A DNA stretch of 64,000 nt from assembly GCF_009176725.1 (NCBI RefSeq), contig NZ_AP020337.1:992001-1056000 (forward strand), in the 5' to 3' direction. Every line of letters begins with the position of its first letter. Position 1 is the stretch's first letter. The translations under genes and the position numbers were made by a program. This DNA is from Pseudomonas sp. KUIN-1. Lineage in GTDB: Bacteria; Pseudomonadota; Gammaproteobacteria; Pseudomonadales; Pseudomonadaceae. This document shows positions 34,910 through 42,393 of this stretch, one piece after another. The notes below the pieces were generated by a model. The model saw only the letters and a program-made list of their open reading frames with translations, was not told the DNA's origin and searched no databases.

Positions 34910-36190
34910 TCAGAGCACGACGCTCGGCAGCCACAACGAGATGGCAGGAATGTAGGTCACCAGCATCAGCACCAGGAAAAGCGCGACATAGAACGGCACC
35001 AGTGCTTTTACCGTGGCTTCGATGGTGACCTTGCCCACGGCAGCACCGACGAACAGCACCGCGCCCACCGGCGGGGTAATCAGCCCGATCCCCAGATTGA
35101 CCAGCATGATCATGCCGAAGTGCACCGGATCGATACCGACACCGACGATGACCGGCAACAGAATCGGGGTCAGGATCAGAATCAGCGGCGCCATGTCCAT
35201 GACCGTACCGAGCAGCAGCAACATCACGTTGATGCACATCAGGATCACGTAGCGGTTGTCCGACAGGGTCAGGAACGCTGTGGTGATCTTCATCGGGATT
35301 TCCATCAGCGTCAGGATGTAACCGAAGCTGGCGGCAAAACCGATCAGAATCATCACGATGGAAATGGTGCGTGCGGCCCGGTGCATCAGTTTGGGCAGAT
35401 CGCGCCATTTGTAATCGCGGTAGATGAACATGGTGACAAAGAACGCCCAGAGCACGGCAATCGCCGCCGACTCGGTGGCCGTGAAAATCCCCGACAGAAT
35501 GCCGCCGAGAATAATGACCATGGCCATCATCCCCCAGAGCGCTTCACCGGCGATTTTCAGCGCCTGACGCAGCGGCACTACTTCACCCTTGGGGTAATTG
35601 CGCTTGCGCGCGAAGATCATGCACAGGCCCATCATCACCGCGCTGAGCAGCAGGCCCGGGAGGATCCCGGCCATGAACAGCGACGCGATCGACACCGTGC
35701 CGCCTGCCGCCAGCGAATAGAGCACCGAGTTGTGGCTGGGCGGAGTCAGCAGTGCCTGCACCGAGCCGCTGACGGTCACTGCCGTCGAGAAGTCGCGAGG
35801 GTAGCCGTTGCGTTCCATCTCCGGGATCAGCACCGAGCCCACCGAGGCCGTGTCGGCCACCGAGGAACCCGAGATCGCGCCGAAGAAAGTCGAAGCCACG
35901 ATATTGACCAGCGACAGCCCGCCACGCACGAAGCCCACCAGCACCGCAGCAAACGCGACCAGACGTCGCGACATGCCGCCTTCGGCCATGATCGCGCCGG
36001 CCAGCACGAAGAACGGAATCGCCAACAGCGAGAATTTGTTGACCCCGCCCGCAATCTGGATCATCAGCGCATCGGCCGGGATGTCGATCCACCAGGCGCC
36101 GATCAGGGCTGAAAGGCCCAGTGCGTAGGCCACCGGCATGCCGATCAGGATCAACGCGATAAAGCTGCCCAACAGTATAAAAGCGTCCAT
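34910..36190 (-). CDS. dctM: TRAP transporter large permease (DctM)
   Basis: 426-residue inner-membrane subunit with about twelve helices that couples sodium entry to solute import. Recognisable blocks: MPVAYALGLSALIGAWWID, SLLAIPFFVLAGAIMAEGGMSRRL, FFGAISGSSVADTASVG, YPRDFSTAVTVSGSVQALLTPPSHN and NLGIGLITPPVGAVLFVG. Start ATG directly abuts the dctQ stop. It works with DctQ and DctP encoded upstream in the same operon; context (uronate dehydrogenase, lactonase, porin) points to hexuronate or aldarate as substrate. Confidence 0.93.
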   Translation of the reverse strand: MDAFILLGSFIALILIGMPVAYALGLSALIGAWWIDIPADALMIQIAGGVNKFSLLAIPFFVLAGAIMAEGGMSRRLVAFAAVLVGFVRGGLSLVNIVASTFFGAISGSSVADTASVGSVLIPEMERNGYPRDFSTAVTVSGSVQALLTPPSHNSVLYSLAAGGTVSIASLFMAGILPGLLLSAVMMGLCMIFARKRNYPKGEVVPLRQALKIAGEALWGMMAMVIILGGILSGIFTATESAAIAVLWAFFVTMFIYRDYKWRDLPKLMHRAARTISIVMILIGFAASFGYILTLMEIPMKITTAFLTLSDNRYVILMCINVMLLLLGTVMDMAPLILILTPILLPVIVGVGIDPVHFGMIMLVNLGIGLITPPVGAVLFVGAAVGKVTIEATVKALVPFYVALFLVLMLVTYIPAISLWLPSVVL

Positions 36191-36718
36191 TTATGCGGCA
36201 CCTTCGCTTTCTTCAATGACGTCGAAGCGCATCACTGCGCGATGACTCTGGTCACCCAGAAACAGTCTTTCCAGGACGAATACCAGCGTCACGAGGCCGC
36301 CAATGGGGATCGGCAGATAAGAGATGCCGACGCGCAGAAACGGCAGTTCGCCGACGAATTGATTCCAGGTGGTGGCGCACAGCTTGAAGCCCTTGAAGAT
36401 CATGAACAGGGCGACGATCGCCATCAGAATCTGCACCACTACGCTGGCGACTCTGCGCACCTGCTGCGGCATGCGGTCCACGGCCATCGACACAGCCATG
36501 TGCGCACCGGCCCGGTAGCTGGCGGCAGCGCCAAAGAAGGTAAACACCACCATCAGCAGGATGGCGGTGGGTTCCGGCCAGCTGGAGCCGCTGCCGAGGA
36601 TGTAGCGGGCAAAGATGCCCCAGGGAATGATCAGGGTCATGATCAACACCGACAGACCGGCAATGCCGATGCAGACCCGATAAAGCGTGTCGTTGATGCG
36701 CAATAGCGTATTTTTCAT
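36191..36718 (-). CDS. dctQ: TRAP transporter small permease (DctQ)
   Basis: 175-residue four-helix membrane subunit of the TRAP system. The DctQ signature lies in ILGSGSSWPEPTAILLMVVFTFFGAAASYRAGAHMAV, then RRVASVVVQILMAIVALFMIFKGF and LPIPIGGLVTLVFVLERL. Start ATG 36718 has GGTGAG upstream; GTG 36730 is possible. Lies between dctP and dctM in the expected order; 62 bases separate it from dctP, and it abuts dctM. Confidence 0.9.
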   Translation of the reverse strand: MKNTLLRINDTLYRVCIGIAGLSVLIMTLIIPWGIFARYILGSGSSWPEPTAILLMVVFTFFGAAASYRAGAHMAVSMAVDRMPQQVRRVASVVVQILMAIVALFMIFKGFKLCATTWNQFVGELPFLRVGISYLPIPIGGLVTLVFVLERLFLGDQSHRAVMRFDVIEESEGAA

Positions 36719-36780
36719 AAGGCTCACCACTGCGGCGGCGAACGAGCTGGTGCTCGTTCCCGCTGCGTAATCGGACAGGC

Positions 36781-37806
36781 TTATTGGGCCGCTTGGGGGT
36801 TGCTCGCCGCCAGTGCCGGATCGGTCTGGACCGCTCCGATGCGGTCGATCAGACCCTTATATTTCGCACCGTATTTGTCGCGTACCGGCTGGGTCGCGTC
36901 GTAGAAGGCTTTCTTCTGCTCGGGCGTCAGCGTGATGAACTCCACGCCAGCAGCCTTGAGCTTGGTCTCGGCATCGGCTGACGACTTGTCCCACAGCACG
37001 CGTTCTTCCATCTGCGCTTCACGTGCGAGCTTTTTCACCAGTGCCTGCTGCTCGGGGTTGAGCTTTTCCCACGTGGTTTTCGACATCACGATGGGCTCGG
37101 GCAGGATCAGGTGTTCGGTCATGGTGAAGAACTTGGCGTTCTGGTAGTGGTTATGCTGGAAATACGTCGGCGGGTTGTTTTCCGCACCGTCGATGACGCC
37201 GGTCTGCAGGGCGCTGAAGATCTCGCCGGTGGCCATGGCGATGCCGTTACCGCCCATGTCGTTAATGGTTTCGATGAACACCGGGTTGCCCTGAACGCGG
37301 ATTTTCATGCCTTTGAGGTCGGAGATCTGGCGTACCGGCTTCTTGGTGTACAGGTTGCGGGTGCCGCCATCCATCCACGCCAGGGCGACCATGTTGAATT
37401 CGGAGTTGCTGATCTTGTCGAGGATTTCCTGACCGATCTGGCCATCGATGATGGTGCGCATATGCGCCTGATCACGGAACACGAACGGCAAGTTGAAGAC
37501 GTTAACGTCCGGCACTACCGGGCCAACGATGCCGAGGCTGACGCGGGTCATCTGCACGGCGCCACTCTGGACCTGCTCGACGACCTCCTTCTCGGAGCCG
37601 AGCACACCGCCTGCGTACATCTTGAAACTGATCTCGCCCTTGGACTGTTCTTCGAGTTTCTTGCCCATGTTCTGCTCTGCCACGACCGGCGCATAACCAG
37701 CAGGGTGAACCTCGGCGAATTTGATTTTGACGTCTGCCTGGGCCATGCCTGACACACAGAAGGCCAGCGGAAGTGCTGCGATGAGAAGCGTGCGTTTGAA
37801 ATCCAT
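36781..37806 (-). CDS. dctP: TRAP transporter solute-binding protein (DctP)
   Basis: 341-residue periplasmic binding protein with a signal peptide (LLIAALPLAFCVSGMAQA). The DctP family marks are KIKFAEVHPAGYAPVVAEQNMGK, DLKGMKIRVQGNPVFIE (the Arg that binds the carboxylate of the ligand) and GVIDGAENNPPTYF (conserved Asn). This is the branch that binds sugar acids such as galacturonate and glucuronate. CGGAG is 8 bases from ATG 37806; an A-rich motif lies directly upstream. Confidence 0.92.
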   Translation of the reverse strand: MDFKRTLLIAALPLAFCVSGMAQADVKIKFAEVHPAGYAPVVAEQNMGKKLEEQSKGEISFKMYAGGVLGSEKEVVEQVQSGAVQMTRVSLGIVGPVVPDVNVFNLPFVFRDQAHMRTIIDGQIGQEILDKISNSEFNMVALAWMDGGTRNLYTKKPVRQISDLKGMKIRVQGNPVFIETINDMGGNGIAMATGEIFSALQTGVIDGAENNPPTYFQHNHYQNAKFFTMTEHLILPEPIVMSKTTWEKLNPEQQALVKKLAREAQMEERVLWDKSSADAETKLKAAGVEFITLTPEQKKAFYDATQPVRDKYGAKYKGLIDRIGAVQTDPALAASNPQAAQ

Positions 37807-37820
37807 GGATATCTCCGATT

Positions 37821-37833
37821 TTGTTATTTTTGG
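37821..37833 (-). promoter_or_regulatory. A-rich Hfq/Crc-type motif before dctP
   Basis: On the minus strand CCAAAAATAACAA sits 6 bases before the CGGAG ribosome site of dctP. It fits the ARN-repeat form (AAnAAnAA) of Hfq/Crc catabolite-repression targets. Confidence 0.55.
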
Positions 37834-37863
37834 TCGAGCTACGGGATTTTCGGTAGGGCGCTG

Positions 37864-38748
37864 TCAGCCCTGAAACGTGGGTTCCTCCAGGCCTTTGACG
37901 CCAGGTCGCAGGGCGAACACACCACCGGCCAGTGGCTGATCGCCAATATCGCCACCCGGGCGAATGGACGTCACGAACAGGGTGTCCAGGTTGGGGCCGC
38001 CAAAGGCACACATGGCTGGCTTTTTCACCGGCACGACCAGCGAGCGGTCGAGTTTGCCGGAGGGAGTGAAGCGGTGGACCAGGCCTGCGTCATTGCCACA
38101 GATCCAGTAGCAGCCGTCGGCGTCGATCGCCGCGCCGTCTGGGCGACCCAGGTGATGGTTCATGTCGACGAACAGACGGCGATTGTGTGGCGTGCCGCTG
38201 TCGGTGTCGTAATCGAACGCCCAGATCTGCTGCACGCTGGGGTGCGAGTCAGACAGGTACATGACCTTGCCGTCGGGGCTGAACGCCAGGCCATTGGGGA
38301 CGATGAAATCCTTAAGCTGTGCGTCCAGTGTCTTCTGGCCGGCACTGTAGCGATACAACGCACCCACCCTCGCACCGGCGGCCATGTCCATGAACATGGT
38401 GCCCGCCCAGAACCGACCCTGTCGGTCGCAGCGGCCGTCATTGAAGCGCATGCCTGCCTGCGCGTGTTCGACGCCGGCCAGAAGCGTGCTGATCAGGCTG
38501 CCGTCTTCGCAGGGCTGCAAATGAAAGATTCCGTTCTCCATCCCCGCCACCCAGCCACCCCGGCTGTCGGCGGCGATACAGGCCAGCATTTGCGGCGCTT
38601 TCCAGCTGCGCGTGCTGTCCTGATTGAAGTCCCAGCGATGCAGCTCGCCCTTGGGAATATCCACCCAGTACAGCGCTTGATCACGCACGCTCCAGACCGG
38701 GCTTTCGCCGGTAGCGTTCTGTGCATCGACAATCAGTTCGGCATCCAT
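37864..38748 (-). CDS. SMP-30/gluconolactonase family lactonase
   Basis: 294-residue six-bladed beta-propeller lactonase. Metal-site residues are in GESPVWSVRDQALYWVDIP (Glu), MRFNDGRCDRQGRFWAGTM (Asn and Asp motif), VPNGLAFSPDGKVMYLSDS (Asn and Asp). Lying just downstream of uronate dehydrogenase (42-base gap), it most likely opens the aldarolactone made by that enzyme, giving glucarate or galactarate. Substrate is inferred from neighbours; the family also hydrolyses gluconolactone and others. It is followed by dctP in the same direction. Confidence 0.88.
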   Translation of the reverse strand: MDAELIVDAQNATGESPVWSVRDQALYWVDIPKGELHRWDFNQDSTRSWKAPQMLACIAADSRGGWVAGMENGIFHLQPCEDGSLISTLLAGVEHAQAGMRFNDGRCDRQGRFWAGTMFMDMAAGARVGALYRYSAGQKTLDAQLKDFIVPNGLAFSPDGKVMYLSDSHPSVQQIWAFDYDTDSGTPHNRRLFVDMNHHLGRPDGAAIDADGCYWICGNDAGLVHRFTPSGKLDRSLVVPVKKPAMCAFGGPNLDTLFVTSIRPGGDIGDQPLAGGVFALRPGVKGLEEPTFQG

Positions 38749-38790
38749 GGCGGTTGGTGTCTCCAGAGTGCTGCGAGAGGAAGGCGCTGC

Positions 38791-39618
38791 TTATTGGTCG
38801 CCGAACGGTCCTGAAGCGACAAAGGCACCGCCCTGGTAGAGCATTGCCGGGTCATCGGCTGCCGGCAGCGGCTGGGCGTCGACCTTCTCGCGGAACACTT
38901 CCGAGCTGTCCTTCGGGGTGTAATCCAGTTTGCTGGCCAGGCGGTTGTCCCACCACACGGTCTTGTTGTCCGAAACGCCGTAGACCACGGTGTGGCCCAC
39001 GTCTGGCGTGTACAGCGAGCGTTCGATCAACTGGGTCAGGTCGCCAAAGCTCAGCCAGGTGCTCATCATTCGGCGGTTTTGCGGTTCGGCAAACGAGGAG
39101 CCGATGCGGATGCTCACGGTTTCGATGCCGTAGCGATCGAAGTAGAAGCTGGCCATGTCTTCGCCGTAGGACTTGGACAGCCCATAGTAACTGTCCGGGC
39201 GGCGAGGGGAGTGCGCGTCGATGGTCTCGGTCTGCTTGTAGAAACCGATCACGTGGTTGGAACTGGCGAAGATCAAGCGTTTCACGCCGTGCCGGCGGGC
39301 CGCTTCGTAGATGTGGAACACGCCGCAGATATTGGCGCCGAGGATCTCCTCGAACGGTCGCTCGACCGACACACCGCCGAAATGCACGATCGCATCGACG
39401 CCTTCGACCAGTTGGTGTACGGCATCCTTGTTGGCCAGATCGCAGACCTGAACTTCTTCACGGTCGTCGACAGCGGGTGCCATCTCGGCAATGTCGGAAA
39501 GCCGCAGCACGTTTGCGTAAGGGCGCAGTGTTTCGCGCAATACCTTGCCCAGGCCGCCTGCCGCGCCGGTCAGCAGGAGGCGATTGAAGGGAATTTGAGT
39601 GGTATGAGCCGATGCCAT
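38791..39618 (-). CDS. udh: Uronate dehydrogenase
   Basis: 275-residue NAD-dependent SDR enzyme that oxidises D-galacturonate or D-glucuronate to the aldaro-lactone. Landmarks: LLLTGAAGGLGKVLRE (NAD loop), LSDIAEM with the Asp for the adenine ribose, HFGGVSVERPFEEIL, IFASSNHVIGFY (catalytic Ser), and DSYYGLSKSYGED (Tyr-x3-Lys). The sequence and length agree with the characterised P. syringae pv. tomato enzyme. ATG 39618 is chosen for that length; the frame is open to 39681. Coupled with SMP-30 lactonase and the TRAP system, it starts oxidative hexuronate breakdown. Confidence 0.94.
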   Translation of the reverse strand: MASAHTTQIPFNRLLLTGAAGGLGKVLRETLRPYANVLRLSDIAEMAPAVDDREEVQVCDLANKDAVHQLVEGVDAIVHFGGVSVERPFEEILGANICGVFHIYEAARRHGVKRLIFASSNHVIGFYKQTETIDAHSPRRPDSYYGLSKSYGEDMASFYFDRYGIETVSIRIGSSFAEPQNRRMMSTWLSFGDLTQLIERSLYTPDVGHTVVYGVSDNKTVWWDNRLASKLDYTPKDSSEVFREKVDAQPLPAADDPAMLYQGGAFVASGPFGDQ

Positions 39619-39632
39619 GAGAGAAGTCCCGA

Positions 39633-39645
39633 TTGTTATTTTTGT
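39633..39645 (-). promoter_or_regulatory. A-rich Hfq/Crc-type motif before udh
   Basis: ACAAAAATAACAA on the minus strand, just upstream of the CGGGA/start region of udh and nearly identical to the motif before dctP. Confidence 0.55.
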
Positions 39646-39650
39646 CATCT

Positions 39651-39663
39651 GTTGTCGTATGAC
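39651..39663. promoter_or_regulatory. Probable GntR/FadR-type operator upstream of udh
   Basis: GTTGTCGTATGAC, a one-change variant of GTTGTCGTACAAC at 41382-41394 in its right half; the FadR-subfamily consensus is TNGTNNNACNA. It lies 33 bases before the udh start codon. Confidence 0.5.
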
Positions 39664-39797
39664 TTGCCGGATTATCGGCACCGCATACGCTGATTGTCAA
39701 CGCGGCCAAGGTCTAAAAACGGGCTGGGCACGCCCTTGGCCGGATACATTTGTAACAAGGCAAAACCTGCCGTCGCCGACAGGCTCTGCCACCGCTT

Positions 39798-41066
39798 TCA
39801 CAGCAACGAAATAGGGTAGCTGACGAACACGCGATTCTCGTCGAATTCGTTGGTGCTGAAATCGCGACGCAGGCTCGAGTTGCGCCATTTGACGTTCAGG
39901 TTCTTCAGCGCACCGCTTTGTACGGTATAGGCCAGTTCGGATTCCCGGCCCCATTCCTTGCCGTCGGTGATGTTGCCGGTGTGCACATTGTCGCCGCTGA
40001 TGTAGCGGTTCATCAGGGTCAGGCCTGGGACGCCCAGCGTCGCGAAGTTGTAGTCATGGCGCAGTTGCCAGGATTTCTCTTTGGCGTTGTCGTAGCTGGA
40101 GTTGTAACTGTCGTTGGCCAGCGTACCGCCACTGGTGCCGTTGACACGCATCCACGCGGTGTCGCCCGTCAGCTTCTGCAGGCCGACATAGAAGGTGCTG
40201 CCGCCATAGCGGGCCGAGAGCAGCGCGTAGGCCGTCTTGTTATCCAGGTCGCCGGCCAGTTTGTTGCCGTCTTCCTTGCCGGTGAAGTAACCCAGATTCG
40301 CGCCCAGGGTCCAGTCGCCGAGCGGCTGGCTGTGCAGCAGGTTGAAGAATTGCTGCTGGTAGATGTCCTGCAGTTCCGAGTACCAGACGCCTACCTGAGT
40401 ACGCTTGTCGTTGAAGACATACTCGCCGCCGCCGAAGTTGAAGCGGTCCGAAGTGAATGCGCCTCGCCCGTTCAGCGACATGTCTTCCATGCTCGCGTCG
40501 TTGCGCGGGCTGTTGCCGCGGAATTGCCCGCCATACAGGGTCAGGCCGTCGATCTCCTTGGACGTGACCTGACCACCGCGAAACGTCTGCGGCAAGGAGC
40601 GACCGTCATCGGAGCGCAGGATCGGCAGCACTGGCATCCATTCACCGACCTTCAGTTCGGTCTTGGAAAACCGCGCCTTGCCTGCCACGCCCAGGCGCCC
40701 GAAATCATCGGCCGGCCGGCCGTCGCTGTGGATCGGCAGCAACTGAGTACCGCCCGTACCCTTGCCGCCATCGAGCTTGACCGAGTACAGGCCCAGCACG
40801 TCAACCCCGAAGCCCACTACGCCCTGGGTGAAGCCCGACTTGGCGTCGAGAATGAAGCTTTGTGTCCATTCCTCGGCCTTGCCCTGCGGCGCGGCGCTGC
40901 TGGGGTACGCAGGATTGGTGAAATTACGGTTGAAGTAGGCATTACGCAGGTTGAGCGTGGCCTTGGTGTCGTCGACGAAACCCTCGGCCATGCCGAGCAT
41001 CGGGAAAATCAGCGTCATGCCGCCGACGCCCAGCAGGATGCGTGAGCGGGTAGTGTGAGATGTCAT
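39798..41066 (-). CDS. OprD-family outer-membrane porin
   Basis: 422-residue, 18-strand substrate-specific porin with a signal peptide (ILLGVGGMTLIFPMLGMAEG). Family features: FVDDTKATLNLRNAYFNRNF at the mature N-terminus, EWTQSFILDAKSGFTQGVVGFGVD, GRLGVAGKARFSKTELKVGEWMP, and ending FSTNEFDENRVFVSYPISLL with an aromatic-rich last strand. OprD proteins usually admit basic amino acids or carboxylates; its place next to udh and the TRAP operon argues for uronates. ATG 41066 has GGGAG upstream; the frame is open far to the left but without signal. Confidence 0.9.
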   Translation of the reverse strand: MTSHTTRSRILLGVGGMTLIFPMLGMAEGFVDDTKATLNLRNAYFNRNFTNPAYPSSAAPQGKAEEWTQSFILDAKSGFTQGVVGFGVDVLGLYSVKLDGGKGTGGTQLLPIHSDGRPADDFGRLGVAGKARFSKTELKVGEWMPVLPILRSDDGRSLPQTFRGGQVTSKEIDGLTLYGGQFRGNSPRNDASMEDMSLNGRGAFTSDRFNFGGGEYVFNDKRTQVGVWYSELQDIYQQQFFNLLHSQPLGDWTLGANLGYFTGKEDGNKLAGDLDNKTAYALLSARYGGSTFYVGLQKLTGDTAWMRVNGTSGGTLANDSYNSSYDNAKEKSWQLRHDYNFATLGVPGLTLMNRYISGDNVHTGNITDGKEWGRESELAYTVQSGALKNLNVKWRNSSLRRDFSTNEFDENRVFVSYPISLL

Positions 41067-41076
41067 TATTGTTGTG
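41066..41076 (-). promoter_or_regulatory. A-rich Hfq/Crc-type motif at the oprD start
   Basis: ACAACAATAA on the minus strand fills the space between the GGGAG ribosome site and ATG 41066 of the porin gene, the position used by Hfq/Crc to block translation. Confidence 0.55.
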
Positions 41077-41207
41077 CTCCCTTGTTTAGTGAAACCTTCC
41101 CCTTTCCTGGCCGCGCGCAAGCGGCGGCCGACACCTTCGAGGATTACGTGATGCCTGTCGCCAGGCATGGCCTCGACCTGCAGACGGCCGAGTACCGTTC
41201 GCTGTGT

Positions 41208-41339
41208 TTAGCGAATGGTGTGAATCGAGAAAGGTGTCTGGTAGTGAGATTGTTCAGTAAACAACGAGGTATCACCGATCCAGGCTTCGATGATTGAGCC
41301 CTTGCTGATCGAGCGGGCAGGCGCGGCGTGAGTGTTCAT
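41208..41339 (-). CDS. Possible small protein upstream of oprD
   Basis: Forty-three codons from ATG 41339 to TAA 41208: [20 protein letters not shown] then IGDTSLFTEQSHYQTPFSIHTIR. GAGG lies 9 bases before the ATG and an A-rich stretch (CCAAAAATAAAAACAACA) directly precedes it, as for the other uronate-cluster genes. The same frame stays open after the TAA and runs into oprD, so this may be a leader peptide or the remnant of a longer gene. I recognise no family. The rest of the 499-base gap holds only the operator at 41382. Confidence 0.4.
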   Translation of the reverse strand: MNTHAAPARSISKGSIIEAWIGDTSLFTEQSHYQTPFSIHTIR

Positions 41340-41381
41340 GATGGACAGGCCTCGGTGTTGTTTTTATTTTTGGCGTTATAG

Positions 41382-41394
41382 GTTGTCGTACAAC
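41382..41394. promoter_or_regulatory. Palindromic GntR/FadR-type operator
   Basis: GTTGTCGTACAAC fits TNGTNNNACNA, the site of FadR-subfamily GntR repressors that usually control uronate genes. It lies between the small ORF/oprD transcript (minus) and the SDR gene (plus), so it could control both. The regulator gene is not in this window. Confidence 0.6.
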
Positions 41395-41565
41395 TACGAG
41401 GATTATTTGCAGACCGTTGCCGCGTTGTCAACGCACCCATGGTCGAGGTTTAACGATTCACCGGTCATTTACCGCGCTCCTGAAAGCAAAATTAAATGCG
41501 AGTGAACGCTGCGGGCGGGTGTGCAGTCCACCCGATAATCCCGTTCATTTTTTGGAGACTGCCGA

Positions 41566-42330
41566 ATGAATCGTTTCACCCAAAAAGTCATCGTCGTCAC
41601 AGGTGCCGGTTCCGGAATCGGCGAAGCGACCGCCAAACGTTTTGCCGAGGAAGGCGCGAGCGTGGTGCTGGTCGGCCGCAATCACGACAAGCTGGCCAAG
41701 GTGGCCGCGCAACTGAAGGGCGAAGGGCACTTGGTCAGAGCCACGGATGTGGCCGACCCGAGCGACGTGGAAGCGCTGTTCAAGGAAGTGGCGACCCGTT
41801 TCGGGCGTCTGGATGTGCTGGTCAACAATGCCGGCATCGTCAAGTCCGGCAAAGTGACCGAGCTGGGCATAGAGGACTGGAAACAGCTGATGTCCGTGGA
41901 CCTGGACGGCGTGTTCTATTGCACCCGCACCGCCATGCCGGCACTGATCGCCAGCAAAGGCAACATCATCAATGTCTCGTCGGTGTCCGGTCTGGGCGGC
42001 GACTGGGGCATGAGCTTCTATAACGCGGCCAAGGGTGCCATCACCAACTTCACCCGTTCGCTGGCCATGGATCATGGGGCTGACGGCGTGCGTGTGAATG
42101 CCGTTTGCCCCTCACTGACCCGCAGCGAGCTGACCGAAGACATGCTCGACGACAAAGCGTTGATGGCCAAATTCATGGAGCGCATCCCATTGGGGCGCCC
42201 GGGTGAAGCCGAAGACGTCGGCGACGTGATTGCCTTTTTGGCCAGCGATGACGCGCGCTTCGTGACCGGCGTCAACCTGCCGGTAGACGGTGGCCTGTCG
42301 GCGTCCAACGGGCAGCCGCCGCAGGCCTGA
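41566..42330 (+). CDS. SDR-family oxidoreductase
   Basis: 254-residue classical short-chain dehydrogenase. The NAD(P) motif is TGAGSGIG near residue 12, followed by NNAG at about 86, the catalytic Ser in NVSSVSG and Tyr-x3-Lys in SFYNAAKGAI, and the C-terminal PVDGGLSASNG. The acidic D62-like position after VVLVGRN suggests NADP preference (GRN). TGGAG lies upstream of ATG 41566. Being divergent from oprD and near the GntR-type operator it may belong to sugar-acid metabolism, but its substrate is unknown. Confidence 0.85.
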   Translation: MNRFTQKVIVVTGAGSGIGEATAKRFAEEGASVVLVGRNHDKLAKVAAQLKGEGHLVRATDVADPSDVEALFKEVATRFGRLDVLVNNAGIVKSGKVTELGIEDWKQLMSVDLDGVFYCTRTAMPALIASKGNIINVSSVSGLGGDWGMSFYNAAKGAITNFTRSLAMDHGADGVRVNAVCPSLTRSELTEDMLDDKALMAKFMERIPLGRPGEAEDVGDVIAFLASDDARFVTGVNLPVDGGLSASNGQPPQA

Positions 42331-42350
42331 TTGTCACGGGTGCAGAAACA

Positions 42351-42378
42351 ATCAAGCCCGGTAAAGACCGGGCTTGAT
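42351..42378. terminator. Hairpin between convergent SDR and chemoreceptor genes
   Basis: Twelve-base perfect stem ATCAAGCCCGGT/ACCGGGCTTGAT with an AAAG loop, 20 bases after the SDR stop. No clear T-run, but strength and position suggest a shared terminator. Confidence 0.65.
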
Positions 42379-42393
42379 GTCAACGCTGGGTGA

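Noticed and set aside
33902..36112. A 736-codon open frame on the plus strand.
   Set aside because: It runs antisense across the EamA and dctM genes and encodes a His/Gln/Arg-rich low-complexity sequence typical of high-GC shadow frames.
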